A DNA stretch of 64,000 nucleotides, taken from positions 48,613,293 to 48,677,292 of the forward strand of contig OZ024927.1 of the NCBI GenBank assembly GCA_964017235.1, written 5' to 3'. Every line of letters starts with the position of its first letter. Position 1 is the stretch's first letter. Of this stretch, positions 48,288 to 59,065 are shown one piece after another. Source of the stretch: Sabellastarte sp. h YS-2021. Lineage: Eukaryota; Annelida; Polychaeta; Sabellida; Sabellidae. The notes under the pieces were generated by a model, which worked only from the letters and a program-made list of their open reading frames with translations, had not been told where the DNA came from and did no database searches. The position numbers and the translations under genes are program-made.

Positions 48288-49093
48288 CAGTAGAACCTCG
48301 ATTATCCGAACCCCATGGGAGACATACAATCCGGCCGGATAATCGAGGGGTTCGGATAGATGAAGGAAACCGAAATTCACCGTCTATGGGTTACCGAGTG
48401 GGCGATAATTGAAGAAATGTCGTTTTTATGCAATAAACATAGACGTTGGTGGTCGTTAATAAAATACTTTAATATATTTGTGACATATAATATAAGTGAC
48501 CCTTTAATTGTCGTTTCTTTGCTCCATATCCATGAATGTTGTTATTTTTATTTAAAATATTCCTCGGACGTGAGCTGGATGTGTTCGGTTGGTACTTGCA
48601 TTGTTTACGCTTTAATTTTAGATTACATCGTCCCGCATTTTGTCAAATGAAAAACTCCGGGAGATTATTTATTGTAAAATCCAAAGCAAACACGCCTTCA
48701 ATGATACGTGTGTTTGATTGGTAATGCATTGTTGACGTCTTTTCTTTTCTACACGTTGTCAGACTGTGAACCTACTCCGGGAGATTATAAATTGCAAAAC
48801 CCAATCGAACACACTTTCATTGATTGGCGCATGATCAAAGAAGTTGTGTAGCGGGGTAGTGTAATTGAATTAATCCCTCCCCTATTGTAACAATGGTGAT
48901 AAAGATCAAAGAAGTTAGGTGTCTCTGTGAATGGTACGTTTTATAAAGCACTGGAATTCAGCGTTTCCGAGACTGTGTAAAATCTTGCATTATCGCTCAC
49001 GCTTGACCGGTTTTAAATGTAGGGAGACATGATTTTGGTTCGGTTAATCCGGAGATCCGGATAATAGAAGGCCGGATAATCGAGGTTCTACTG
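48288..49093 (+). mobile_element. pogo/Tigger-type MITE (806 bp)
   Basis: Terminal inverted repeats CAGTAGAACCTCGATTATCC and its inverse at 49074-49093 are flanked by TA on both sides (48286-48287 and 49094-49095). The CAGTAGAACCTCG start is typical of pogo/Tigger elements of the Tc1/mariner superfamily. The 96-codon frame inside (48360-48650) does not resemble a transposase. It abuts the MITE fragment on its left. Confidence 0.85.
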
Positions 49094-50397
49094 TACTAAT
49101 CAACAATGGAGTAAAATACTCGATTATGAGTTGATCATCGGTCGGAAAGATAGACGAATAATCGACCATGAAAATTGGAGGCGATTCCCAACACTTGCAT
49201 GTAGAGAGATTTTTGGTATTAACGCTCTAAGGGGAAAACTACACCAGTTAGGTTCACCAAATTTGCAGGATATCTTCATTGGGGGACAAGTTTCTCTGGG
49301 ACTGAAAATAGCTTCATTCTGAAAAACAAGTTGGCCGCCACGGGCATTTCTTTGAAAATAATCTACATTTTTCTACTGGCTGAAGGTTGAATCTCTTCAT
49401 AGGTGATATGTATAACAGATATACATATCCTCTACAGCCTTGCACACATTTAACCTTGAAGCTCGTAATTCAAGGTCATCCACGGAGTGCCAAAGTAACC
49501 CACATAGCGGACTTTAACGGTGCCTATATCTCCCTTATTATGGGGTCCTAGAGGTTTGCCATGTGAAACCAACCTATAGGAAATCATGTGCTGCGAATCT
49601 TCAGATATGGTCAGATTTGGCTCGCTTATTATTGGTCCTAGAGGTTTGGGATAGTAAACCAACCAATAGGAAATCATGGACTGGGAATTTTTAGGTGTGG
49701 TCGGATTTGACCTTAGACCCTTCGTTCAAGCTCAAACGAGGATAGCCAAAGTTAAAAGTGCTTATAACTTGCTTATTATTGGTCCTAGAAGTTTGGGATA
49801 GTAAACCAACATATAGGAAATCATTGGCTGGGGGAATCTTCTGGTGTGGTCGGATTTGACCTTGGGCTCCTTCAAGGTCAAACGAGGATAGCCAAAGTTA
49901 AAAGTGCTTATAACTCGCTTATTATTGGTCGTAGAGGTTATGGATGGTAAGCCAACCCATAGGAAATCATGAGCTGGGAATCTTTTGGTCTGGTTGGATT
50001 TGACCGTGGACCCCTTGTTCAAGGTAAAACGAGGATAGCCAAACTTAAAAGTGCTTATAACTTGCTTATTAATGGTCCTAGAAGTTTGGGTTGATAAACC
50101 AACCTATAGGAAATCATGGGCTGGGAATCTTGTGGTGTTGTCGGATTTGACCTTGGGCCCCTCCTTCAAGGTCAAACAGGGATTGCCAAAGTTAAAAGTG
50201 CTTATAACTCGCTTATTATTGGTCGTAGAGGTTTGGGATGATAAACCAACCTATAGGAAATCATGGACTGGGAATCTTTTGGTTTGGTCAGATTTGACCT
50301 TGGGCCCTTCGTTCAAGGTCAAACGAGGATAGCCAAACTTAAAAGTGCTTATAACTTGCTTGTTATTGGTCGTAGAGGTTTGGGATGATAAACCAAC

Positions 50398-50890
50398 ATT
50401 TAAAACCATATGATAAAATGAACTTGTATTTAACAAATATACTGAAAACAAAAAAAAAAATCAACTATTTCTTTGATTTCTTTTGGAGTAGGGTGTTAAA
50501 CAGTGTATTTATATAAAGTAAGAAAAAATCGATCTCTTTTCATTTTGATTCCTATCTGAAATTTTGTAGAAAATGTAATTATGTGTTTTTCTTGTACATG
50601 GAGTGAGATAAAGGAATTTTGAGAGCATTTTTGAGTGATAGGGTGTGCACAATTAAATAGATTAAATATGAAAAAAAAATCAATTTCCATTTCAGATGAC
50701 CATCCTGGATTTTGGTGGAAAATATAAAAATGTATTTATCTTGTGAACATAGTGATTTTTAGTGTATTTTGGACCCATAGGGTATGCACAATTATATTTG
50801 TCAAATACAAAATTTTATTTGCTTATATTCCTTGTATTTATTTGGAAATCATGAAATCACCTTTATATCTTCAATGGAGTTAGAGTGATT
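50398..50890 (+). repeat. Degenerate S169-like satellite
   Basis: Two to three diverged cores (GTATTTATCTTGTGAACATAG, TGGACCCATAGGGTATGCAC, GATGACCATCCTGGATTTTGG) with roughly 160-bp spacing. It ends at TT before element F. Confidence 0.6.
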
Positions 50891-53068
50891 ATGTCCACCC
50901 CACTGGGGGGTGGACATATTATTTTTGCTTTTTCTGCCGTCCGGCGTCCCACTTGGTTTCCAGACATTTGAGGCAACAGTTCTTATCCTATCTTTACCAA
51001 ATTTGGCATGCAGGTTTATTGGGTTAATAGCTTGTATGGGATTGCTTTTGGTGATGATAGCTCTATAGCTAACTGAGTAATAGCTACTTTGCTACTTTTG
51101 AGTAGCTCTTTGGTTTCCAGACATTTTAAGGAATGCTATTAAGCCTAGCTTTGTGAAATTTGGTATGGAGGTTCATTGGGTTAATAGCTTGTATGGGATT
51201 TCTTTTGGGGGGAATTGCTTCATAGATGAGTGAGTAATTAATTAAATAAATGAGTAATTAGCTATTTTGAATACTGAAAAAGGCAAATGTGCTCATATCT
51301 CCTAAACCGTGCGAGATAGAGCGATTTCGTCGAAATTTTCGACCCACAGGGTATCTAAGGAATGTACTCTTTGCAATTTTCAAAACATTTTCCCCTCCCC
51401 AAAAATGGCGGCCATTTTGAATTTTCGAATTTTTGCCAAAAATGGCAAAACACAAATTTGCTTCTATCTCCTTAACCGTGCGAGATATAGCGATTTCGTG
51501 AAAATTTTCAACCCGCAGGGTATCTAAGGAGTGTACTCTGCGCAATTTTCGAAAAAATTTCCCCTCCCCAAAAATGGCGGCCATTTTGAATTTTCGAATT
51601 TTTGCCGAAAATGGCAAAACACAAATTTCCTTCTATCTCCTTAACTGTGCGAGATAGAGCGATTTCGTCGAAATTTTCAACCCACAAGGTATCTAAGGAG
51701 TGTACTCTTTGCAATTTTCAAAACATTTTCCCCTCCCCAAAAATGGCGGCCATTTTGAATTTTTGCCAAAAAATGGCAAAACACAAATTTGCTTCTATCT
51801 CCTTAACCGTGCGAGATAGAGCGATTTCGTCGAAATTTTCGACCCACAGGGTATCTAAGGAATGCAATCTTTGCAATTTTCCAAAAATTTTTCCCTCCCC
51901 AAAAATGGCGGCCATTTGGAATTTTCGAATTTTTGCCAAAAATGCAAAACACAAATTTGCTTCTATCTCCTTAACCGTGCGAGATAGAGCGATTTCGTCA
52001 AAATTTTCGACCCACAGGGTATCTCAGCATTGTACTCTTGGTAATTTTCCAAAAATTTTCCCCTCCTCAAAAATGGCGGCCATTTTGAATTTTCGAATTT
52101 TTGCCAAAAATGGCAAAACAATAATTTGCTTCTATCTCCTTAACCGTGCGAGATAGAGCGATTTCGTCAAAATTTTCGACCCACAGGGTATCTCAGCATT
52201 GTACTCTTGGTAATTTTCCAAAAATTTTCCCCTCCCCAAAAATGGCGGCCATTTTGAATTTTCGAATTTTTGCCAAAAATGGCAAAACAATAATTTGCTT
52301 CTATCTCCTTAACCGTGCGAGATAGAGCGATTTCGGCAAAATTTTCGACCTGCAGGGTATCTGAGAATTCTACTCTTGCCAATTTTTAAAAAGTTTACCC
52401 CTCCCCAAAAATGGCGGCCATTTTGAATTTTACAATTTTTCCCAAAAATGGCAAAACACAAATTTGCTTCTATCTCCTTAACTGTGTGAGATAGAGCGAT
52501 TTCGTCGAAATTTTCAACCCACAGGGTATCTAAGGAGTGTACTCTTTGCAATTTTCAAAAAATTTTCCCCTCCCCACATATGGCGGCCATTTTGAATTTT
52601 CGAATTTTTGCCCAAAATGGAAAAACACAAAGTGGCCTTAACCGTGCAAAATAGAGTTATTTCGTTGAAATTTTCGACCCATAGGGTATCTAAGAAATGT
52701 ACTCTTGGCAATTTTCAAAAAAAATTTCCTTTTCTGAAAAATGGCGGCCATTTTGAATTTTCAAATTTTTGCCAAAAATAGAAAAACAGGAATTTGCTTC
52801 TATCTTCTTAACCGTGCAAGATAGAGTGATTTCGTCAAAATTTTCTACCCAACCAATGCAAAAAGGCATGAACCTGAAATAATTTACATCTACACTAATA
52901 AATATTTAAGCATCATTGATATATTTTACAAATGAAACAGGGTCTTGTAAGACTACTGTACAATTTGGGCAAGGTTCATGGGGTGGACATTACACATGAT
53001 AATGTGTGTTCTTCTATGCTATCCTGTTTCTATTCGCATCTACTATCAACAGGGCGTCCTATTTCTAG
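50891..53068 (+). mobile_element. F-family HINE, complete (2.2 kb)
   Basis: The 5' end ATGTCCACCCC opens a palindrome (TATGTCCACCCC-ACTG-GGGGGTGGACATA, one offset), then CCGTCCGGCGTCCC and TACCAAATTTGGCATGCAGG. A nine-unit S169-related array fills 51290-52845. The 3' side has GGGGTGGACAT (52980-52990), inverse of the start, a perfect hairpin ACACAT-GATA-ATGTGT (52992-53007) and CTAG (53065-53068), an unusually long 57 bases later. E-type sequence begins exactly after CTAG, supporting that end; the left flank is not E-type. Confidence 0.75.
51290..52845 (+). repeat. S169-related satellite array in F
   Basis: Nine units of about 160-170 bp: CTTCTATCTCCTTAACCGTG at 51461 and 51630, for example. 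They align with S169 of the R elements (GAGATAGAGCGATTTCG, CCCACAGGGTATCT, AAAATGGCGGCCATTTTG), with consistent family differences such as CCTCCCC for TCTCGCC. The open frames in all phases are artefacts. Confidence 0.9.
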
Positions 53069-53499
53069 TTGTTTGTTAAGTATGTCCCCCAAAAAGTTTC
53101 AGATCTGTAGTTTAATTGCTAAGGTCTCTTTTAGCAATTGTAAAATACCCACAGAGACCCAGTTTATGGACATTATGCCACTCTAAAGCCCTGTAACTGT
53201 CGAACTATGTGGCTCATAGAGCTGAAATCAAAGGAAGTGCCTGGCTATTTAAATTTTGAATATTAATGATGTTATGGCTATCTTAGGCTTTTAAGAACTT
53301 ATTTTTGTGTGTTATCCCTCTGCTTGCTGAGTTTTTAACTTTTTAATATGAAACTGGTTAAACATATTTAAATAGGCAAAATGGACACTGTTATTTTCTG
53401 GTTAGCTTTAAGTCCCAATATTAATGAAAATATGTAGTATTAATAGCCTTATGCAGTAAAAATAGGGGATTTTTAACCCTCAACTAGCCCAGTTTTATT
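53069..53499 (+). mobile_element. E-family HINE fragment E3 (left piece)
   Basis: Matches 16060-16489 of E1 almost throughout (TATGTCCCCCAAAAAGTTTC to CAACTAGCCCAGTTTTATT), then is interrupted by G. It resumes at 55968 (TTCAACTTGCCTCAG) and ends at about 56012 at a MULE-like block. Confidence 0.85.
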
Positions 53500-55967
53500 A
53501 CCCCACAGTCCTTAAGGGCTGTTTTCACCCATGGTGTCCGGATGGGCGGGCGGGCGGGCTGCGGGAAAAAGTTTGTCCGGGCTGTATCTCAGAAACCGTA
53601 AGGTGTAGGAAGTTGATACTTGGTAGGGACATTGGTTAGGAGGTGTAGGTGTGCAACGTCATGGTCTGACCTTGATTTGACCTTTGACCTTGCCGTAGTG
53701 ACCTTGAGTTTGAAAATCTTGTCCGGGCTATATCTTGGAAACCGTAAGGTGTAGGAAGTTGATACTTGGTAGGGGCATTGGTTAGGGGGTGTAGTTGTGC
53801 AACGTCATGGTCTGACCTTGATTTGACCTTGCCACAGTGACCTTGACCTATAAAATCTTGTCCGGGCTATATCTCGGAAACTGTAAGGTGTAGGAAGTTG
53901 ATACTTGGTAGGGATATTGGTTAGGGGATGTAGGTGTGCAGTGTCATGGTCTGACCTTAATTTGACCTTTGACCTTGCCGCAGTGACCTTGACCTATGAA
54001 ATCTTGTCCGGGCTATATCTCGGAAACCGTAAGGTGTAGGAAGTTGATATGTGGTAGGGACATTGGTTAGGGGGTGTAGGTGTGCAACGTCATGGTCTGA
54101 CCTTGATTTGACCTTTGACCTTGCCGTAGTGACCTTGACCTATAAAATCTTGTCTGGGCTATCTCAGAAACCATAAGGTGTAGGAAGTTGGTATTTGGTA
54201 GAGACATTTGCTAGAGGGTGTAGGTATACACCGTCATGGTGTGACCTTGATTTGACCTTGCCGCAGTGATCTTGACCTATAAAATCTTGTACGGGCTATA
54301 TCTCGGAAACCGTAAGGTGTAGGAAGTTGATACTTGGTCGGGACATTTGTTAGGGAGTGTAGGTGTGCAACGTCATGGTGTGACCTTGATTTGACCTTTG
54401 ACCTTGTTAAAATGGTATACTTGATATTAATTGCCCCTCTACTGAATGGTGGTGTAATTCAAATACCAGCAACTGTTTCCAAAACCATACAGGTTAGATT
54501 ACCCTTTATTCAAACTTCCTCCAGACAGACAAAAAAGTCTGGAAATTAAATCTATTCAAAGAAAAAAAAATCCTGTTAACTCTCCCCCCTCAAAAAAAAA
54601 ATTAAATAAATAAAAATTGTAATTACGTAACTTTTAATCAAGGAGTAATAGGCCTGAAATTCAATACAGTGTGTGAAATTTGTAAACTACAGGAAAATGC
54701 CCCCTTAAAACACCAGGCACACTACAGACAGTGAATCCCACAGTTATAGGTATTGGGCGAATTGCCTCTGTCCTTTAAGTGCTGTCCAAGGTTTGTATGC
54801 AAACTTGTAGGTTTAAAAAAGTAGCCAACAGATATTTCAATCAGTGTAAAAACTAGGGTTTTTTACCCCATAGCCCTTATGCGCCGTCAGAGTATTGTTT
54901 TTACCCATGGTGTCCGGATGGGCATTCGGGCAGTCAGGCATCCGTGCAGGTGGGCAGTGGGAAAAAGTTTGTCTGGGCTGTATCTCAGAAACCGTAAGGT
55001 GTAGGAAGTTGATACTTGGTAGGGACATTGATTAAGGGGTGTTGGTGTGCAACGTCATGGTGTGACCTTGATTTGACCTTTGACCTTGCTATAGTGACCT
55101 TGAGTTTGAAAATTTTGTCTGGGCTATATCTTGGCAACTGTAAGGTGTAGGGACATTAGTTAGGGGTTGTATGTGTGCGACATCATGGTGTGACCGTGAT
55201 TTGACCTTACCATAGTGACCTTGACCTATAAAATCTTGCCCGGGCTATATCTTGGAAACTGTAAGGTGTAAGAAGTTGATACTTGAAAGGACATTGGTTA
55301 GGCAGTGTAGGTGTACAACGTCATGGTATGACCTTGATTTAACCTTTGACCTTGCCAAAGTGACCTTGACCTATAAAATCTTGCCTGGGCTATATCTCCG
55401 CAACTGTAAGATGTAGGAAGTTGATACATGACGGACATTGGTTAGAGGCAGTAGGTGTGCAACATCATGGTGTGACCTCGATTTGACCTTTGACCTTTTC
55501 ATAGTTACCATGAGTTTTAAAATTTTGTCTGGGTTATTTCTTGATTCCATAAGGTGTAGAAGGTTGATACTTGGTAGGGACATTGGTTAATTGGGAGTGT
55601 AGGTGTGCATCATGGTGTGACCTTTAACTTTGGCTCTGCCAAAGTGTGTTCACCTGCCATATTTGAGACATCTTTTTCTTCTGACAAAGATGATATATGG
55701 ATTGCTGTATTATTTACAGCTTCATAAATTTTAGTTTACTGATTAATGCTGTCATATTGCTATTGAATGGTCTTGTTTAATACTTTTATCTTTGTATACA
55801 TCTTCTTTCTCTTTGATGTTATTTTCTCTACTTAAATATTATTTTAAGCTTTATATAACTGACACTGCTCTGAAAGCATCCAGATCTGTGTACCTTTTCA
55901 CTACTATCTCATGGTGTTGAAAACTATTTCCCCAGGCTGTGGGGTACGGGCATCTCTGATGCTATTT
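53500..55967 (+). mobile_element. G-family HINE inserted in E3 (2.5 kb)
   Basis: The 5' end TACCCCACAG runs into a palindrome CAGTCC-TTAA-GGGCTG and a GGGCGG-rich stretch. Two blocks of a 139-146 bp satellite (S146) follow, separated by an unassigned 54410-54864 and a second G-like start at 54865. The 3' end has CTGTGGGGTA (55937-55946), exact inverse of the first bases, and hairpin GCATC-TCT-GATGC (55950-55962) running into CTAT. E1 shows the uninterrupted site TTTTATTCAACTTG; three extra T at the right make the last base uncertain. Confidence 0.8.
53575..55640 (+). repeat. S146 satellite blocks in G
   Basis: Six units at 53575-54410 and about five at 54960-55640. A unit contains GTCCGGGCTATATCTCGGAA, ACCGTAAGGTGTAGGAAGTT, GATACTTGGTAGGGACATTGG and a run of TGACCT half-sites including TGACCTTTGACCTTG. 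A second element start (ACCCCATAGCCC, 54865) separates the blocks, so a second G copy is nested here without its own 3' end. Confidence 0.85.
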
Positions 55968-56012
55968 TTCAACTTGCCTCAGTTAATTTTGATACAGCTC
56001 CTACAGTTATGA
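55968..56012 (+). mobile_element. E-family fragment E3 (right piece)
   Basis: TTCAACTTGCCTCAGTTAAT through CTCCTACAGTTATGAA matches 16488-16532 of E1 and completes E3 across G. Confidence 0.85.
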
Positions 56013-56400
56013 ATCCATGAAGAATGCCCATCAGGAACAATGCCCATCAGGTACTATGCCCATCAGAGCAATGCCCATCAGGAACTTTGCCCATCAGTAT
56101 CAGGATTGTATTAACAGGCCATCAAAGAACTTGGGGTGACTTATAATAGATATAGTTCACACACAGGCCTTAGAAGTGTACTCAGGATTATAGAATTTCC
56201 AAGGGTGATAACAAGATTCCTAATTGCACTTCATACATACATAACTAAGTTTAATCAAAAGGGGTTACATCAAAGGATTTAGGGTGACTTGTAATAAATT
56301 TAGTTCACACACAGTCTGGCCTTAGAAATGTACTCAGGACCATTGAATTGTCATGCAAGATTACAGAAAAATGCAATATGTAGGATTATTGCCATTCTAG
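56013..56400. repeat. MULE-type phrase block and tandem pair
   Basis: ATGCCCATCAGGAAC or a close variant occurs five times in 56023-56097. Two copies of a roughly 150-bp unit follow (GGGTGACTTRTAATA, TAGTTCACACACAG, GTACTCAGGA). Layout matches 19066-19560 and precedes a MULE fragment. Confidence 0.5.
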
Positions 56401-56454
56401 TAAAAATTACACTTGTAGATAATTTACAAAACAAAAATTTAAAAAAAATTCAAA

Positions 56455-56693
56455 CACATGTTGGGCCATAGTCATCCATCAGTTTGGGTTGCAATAGAGG
56501 CAATAAAGAAGGATCAAGCTCTAGTCGCCACAGCCCTACTTCAGGAAGCCCAGGGCCAGCTACAACCCAAAAGAACTAGGCTAGCCTCAATTCAGCTACA
56601 AAAGAAGTTGAAGCAATGTGCACAGACTATCAACATGGGGTTAAGACAATGAACAAATTTTTGCAATCAGTTGGAAACACTATAAAGCTCTGA
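56455..56693 (+). pseudogene. MULE transposase C-terminal fragment
   Basis: GHSHPSVWVAIEAIKKDQAL through KLQ-like helices matches 12087-12260 of the first MULE (GHDNPSIWVAIEAIQKDQAL). After a frameshift the ending FLQSVGNTIKL-stop (56657-56693) corresponds to FLESVGHTIRYI-stop. The FLYWCH and catalytic parts are absent. Confidence 0.8.
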
Positions 56694-56895
56694 TGTCATT
56701 TGTATTTACTATTTTTAGTGCTATCACTATCAATGTCATATGTATTTTGTGATGTGTTATCTTGATGTATGTATACTTCATCAATGTCAATAAAATGTCA
56801 ATAAAACCTATATAGAAACCATTAGTTTCACCAAGTTTAGATATTGATAATGCACCCAGGCCACCTGGTAGACTTTCCTTACCTAAAAAATTATT

Positions 56896-58643
56896 ATATC
56901 CCCAGACGAAAGTCGGGGATATATTGGATTCAGGTCCGTCGCGCCGCCGCCGTAGAAATTTCCTTGTGGACGCGATAACTCAAAAACAAATTAATATTTT
57001 TTTTTCAAACTTGGTACACATGTTAAGGGTGCCCAAAGGAAGATCCCTATTTTAAGGTGACCTTAAACTCCCAGTAAAAAAGAACTTATGGCCACCTTAA
57101 GGTCAGAAATTGGACTTTTGGCCACTTAGAGCCCTGTAGGTCACAAACTATGATGCTCAGCTGGCTGAAATTTTACCTGACAACACATTAATATGTTCTT
57201 AGTACATGTGCCGAAAATCACGACTTTAAGTTGAGGAGAAAATTGTGTTTGAGGCCCATAAATACCCCCACTTAGGGATTTTTTGCTATACTTTTCACAT
57301 ATTTTGCCCTATAATTTGGAAGTGGTAATTCTGATGAGTCTCAAACTGTGCTAGGTATAACTTTGATATGTAATCCTTGTCTGTAGAAAATTTTAGGGCT
57401 GTAGGTTTACCCAAAGGGGTCGACTTAAGGTCTCAAAAGTGCCAACAGAGACCCAATTTATGCACTTTTTGCCACTTTCAAGCACTGTAGCTTTCAAACT
57501 ATGTCTCTCATCTAAGTTAAATATCATCTGGGAATATATCTATGTGTTTTCTTATATGTGCCCCAACATTTAGGCCTTTAATAGACAGTTAACCTGTGTA
57601 TCAGGACCATAAACACCCACCCGAGTGACCCTTATAAGACATTTTTCACATCTTTTTCCCTGTAACTTGGAAATGGTAAGTCTGAGAAGTTTCAAACTGT
57701 ATTAGATATATATTCTGTGTGTAATCTTAGTATGTAACAGATTTTAAGTCTGAAGCTTTAATTTTGAAGGTCAAATTGAGGTCTCTAAAAGGCTCCCAAA
57801 GACCCAATATTTGGACTTATTGCTACTTTTAAGCCCTGTGACTGTCAAACTATGTGACTGATAGAGCTCAAATCCTATCTGGGAAGATATTAGTATGTTA
57901 TTTATATATGTGCCAAAAATTAAGGCTTTAAGAAGACATTTAACCTGTGTATGAGGACCATAAATCCCCACCCGAGTGACCATTTTTAGACATTTTTCAC
58001 ATATTTTTCCCTGTAACTTGGAAATGGTAAGTCTAAGAAGTTTCAAACTGTATTAGATGCATATTCTATGTGTAATCTTAGTATGTGACAAATTTTAAGT
58101 CTGAAGCTTTAATATTGAAGGCCACATTTAGGTCTCTAGAAGGCCCCATAAAGACCCAGTATTTGGACTTTTTGCCAATTTTAAGGCCTGTGACTGTTAA
58201 ACTATGTGACTGATAGAGCTGAAATCTCATCTGGGAATACATTATTATGTTCTTTTTACATGTGCCAAAAATCAAGGCTTCAAGTAGACATTTAACCTGT
58301 GTATGAGGACCTTAAACACCCACCTGAGTGACCCTTTTAAGACATTTTTCACATATTTTGCTCTGTAACTTGGAAATGGTAAGTCTGAGAAGTTTCAAAC
58401 TTTATTAGATATATATTCTATGTGTAATCTTAGTATGTAACAAATTTTAAGTCTGAATCTTTAATTTGAAAGCCACATCGAGATCTCTAAAAGGCCCACA
58501 GAGACCCAATATTTGGACTTTTTGCCACCTTTAAGCCCTGTGACTGTTAAACTATGTGATTGATGGAGCTGAAATCCCATCTGGGAATGCATTATTATGT
58601 CCTTTTTACATATGCCGAAAATCAAGGTTTTTAGTAGACATTT
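56896..58643 (+). mobile_element. E-family HINE E2, interrupted by DIRS
   Basis: From ATATCCCCAGACGAAAG it follows E1 (14177-15938) with few substitutions. Differences are three GCC triplets instead of about 16, and about 40 bases after CACATCGA (58476-58518) that E1 lacks at 15798. It stops at GTAGACATTT, where E1 continues ACCTGTG. The rest of E2 would lie beyond the DIRS element. Confidence 0.92.
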
Positions 58644-59065
58644 TATTGCGCTACAATACCTTACTTAGCTGGGACTGAATGCTTTACTGGTTGCCGCGAG
58701 GCACAGACGACCAACGCTCGAGAAAAACAAGCATGCAGTTGGTTCGGCCTCATAGGTTGTCGTGACGTCATCACTTCCTGTGTATCAGCCTCCTTTTCGT
58801 TGGTCGCCGCCATATTGGATGCTCTGCTAAGTTTTCAAAGCTGTTTTCTATTATATCTCTGGATATATTGTTTGTCATTCGTCCATAATTCGGCTTTTCC
58901 TTTATTTAGCAGTATAGAATCTTATACCCAATTTTCAGCACTTCCGGTGCTGTATTTTGTCAGTTTTTTAACGTCTTCTTTTTTCGCGTGTTGTGTGCTC
59001 GCCACTACACTAGTACTGCTCGAATCTTCGGTTCGGAGTATTTTCATATTTTATTGCATTAAAAC

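Larger units (their letters stand above)
47922..50397 (+). mobile_element. A-family HINE A2, 3' end missing
   Basis: Starts TGTATCCACTGGAGGCATCCGGTGGATAC after TT, with the A-family leader continuing at 49196 (GTAGAGAGATTT, AAAACTACACCAGTTAGG). Two MITE-type insertions separate the halves. An S147 array of about six units (49530-50397) follows and breaks off at AAACCAACATTTAAAACC without hairpin or CTAG. Confidence 0.78.
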
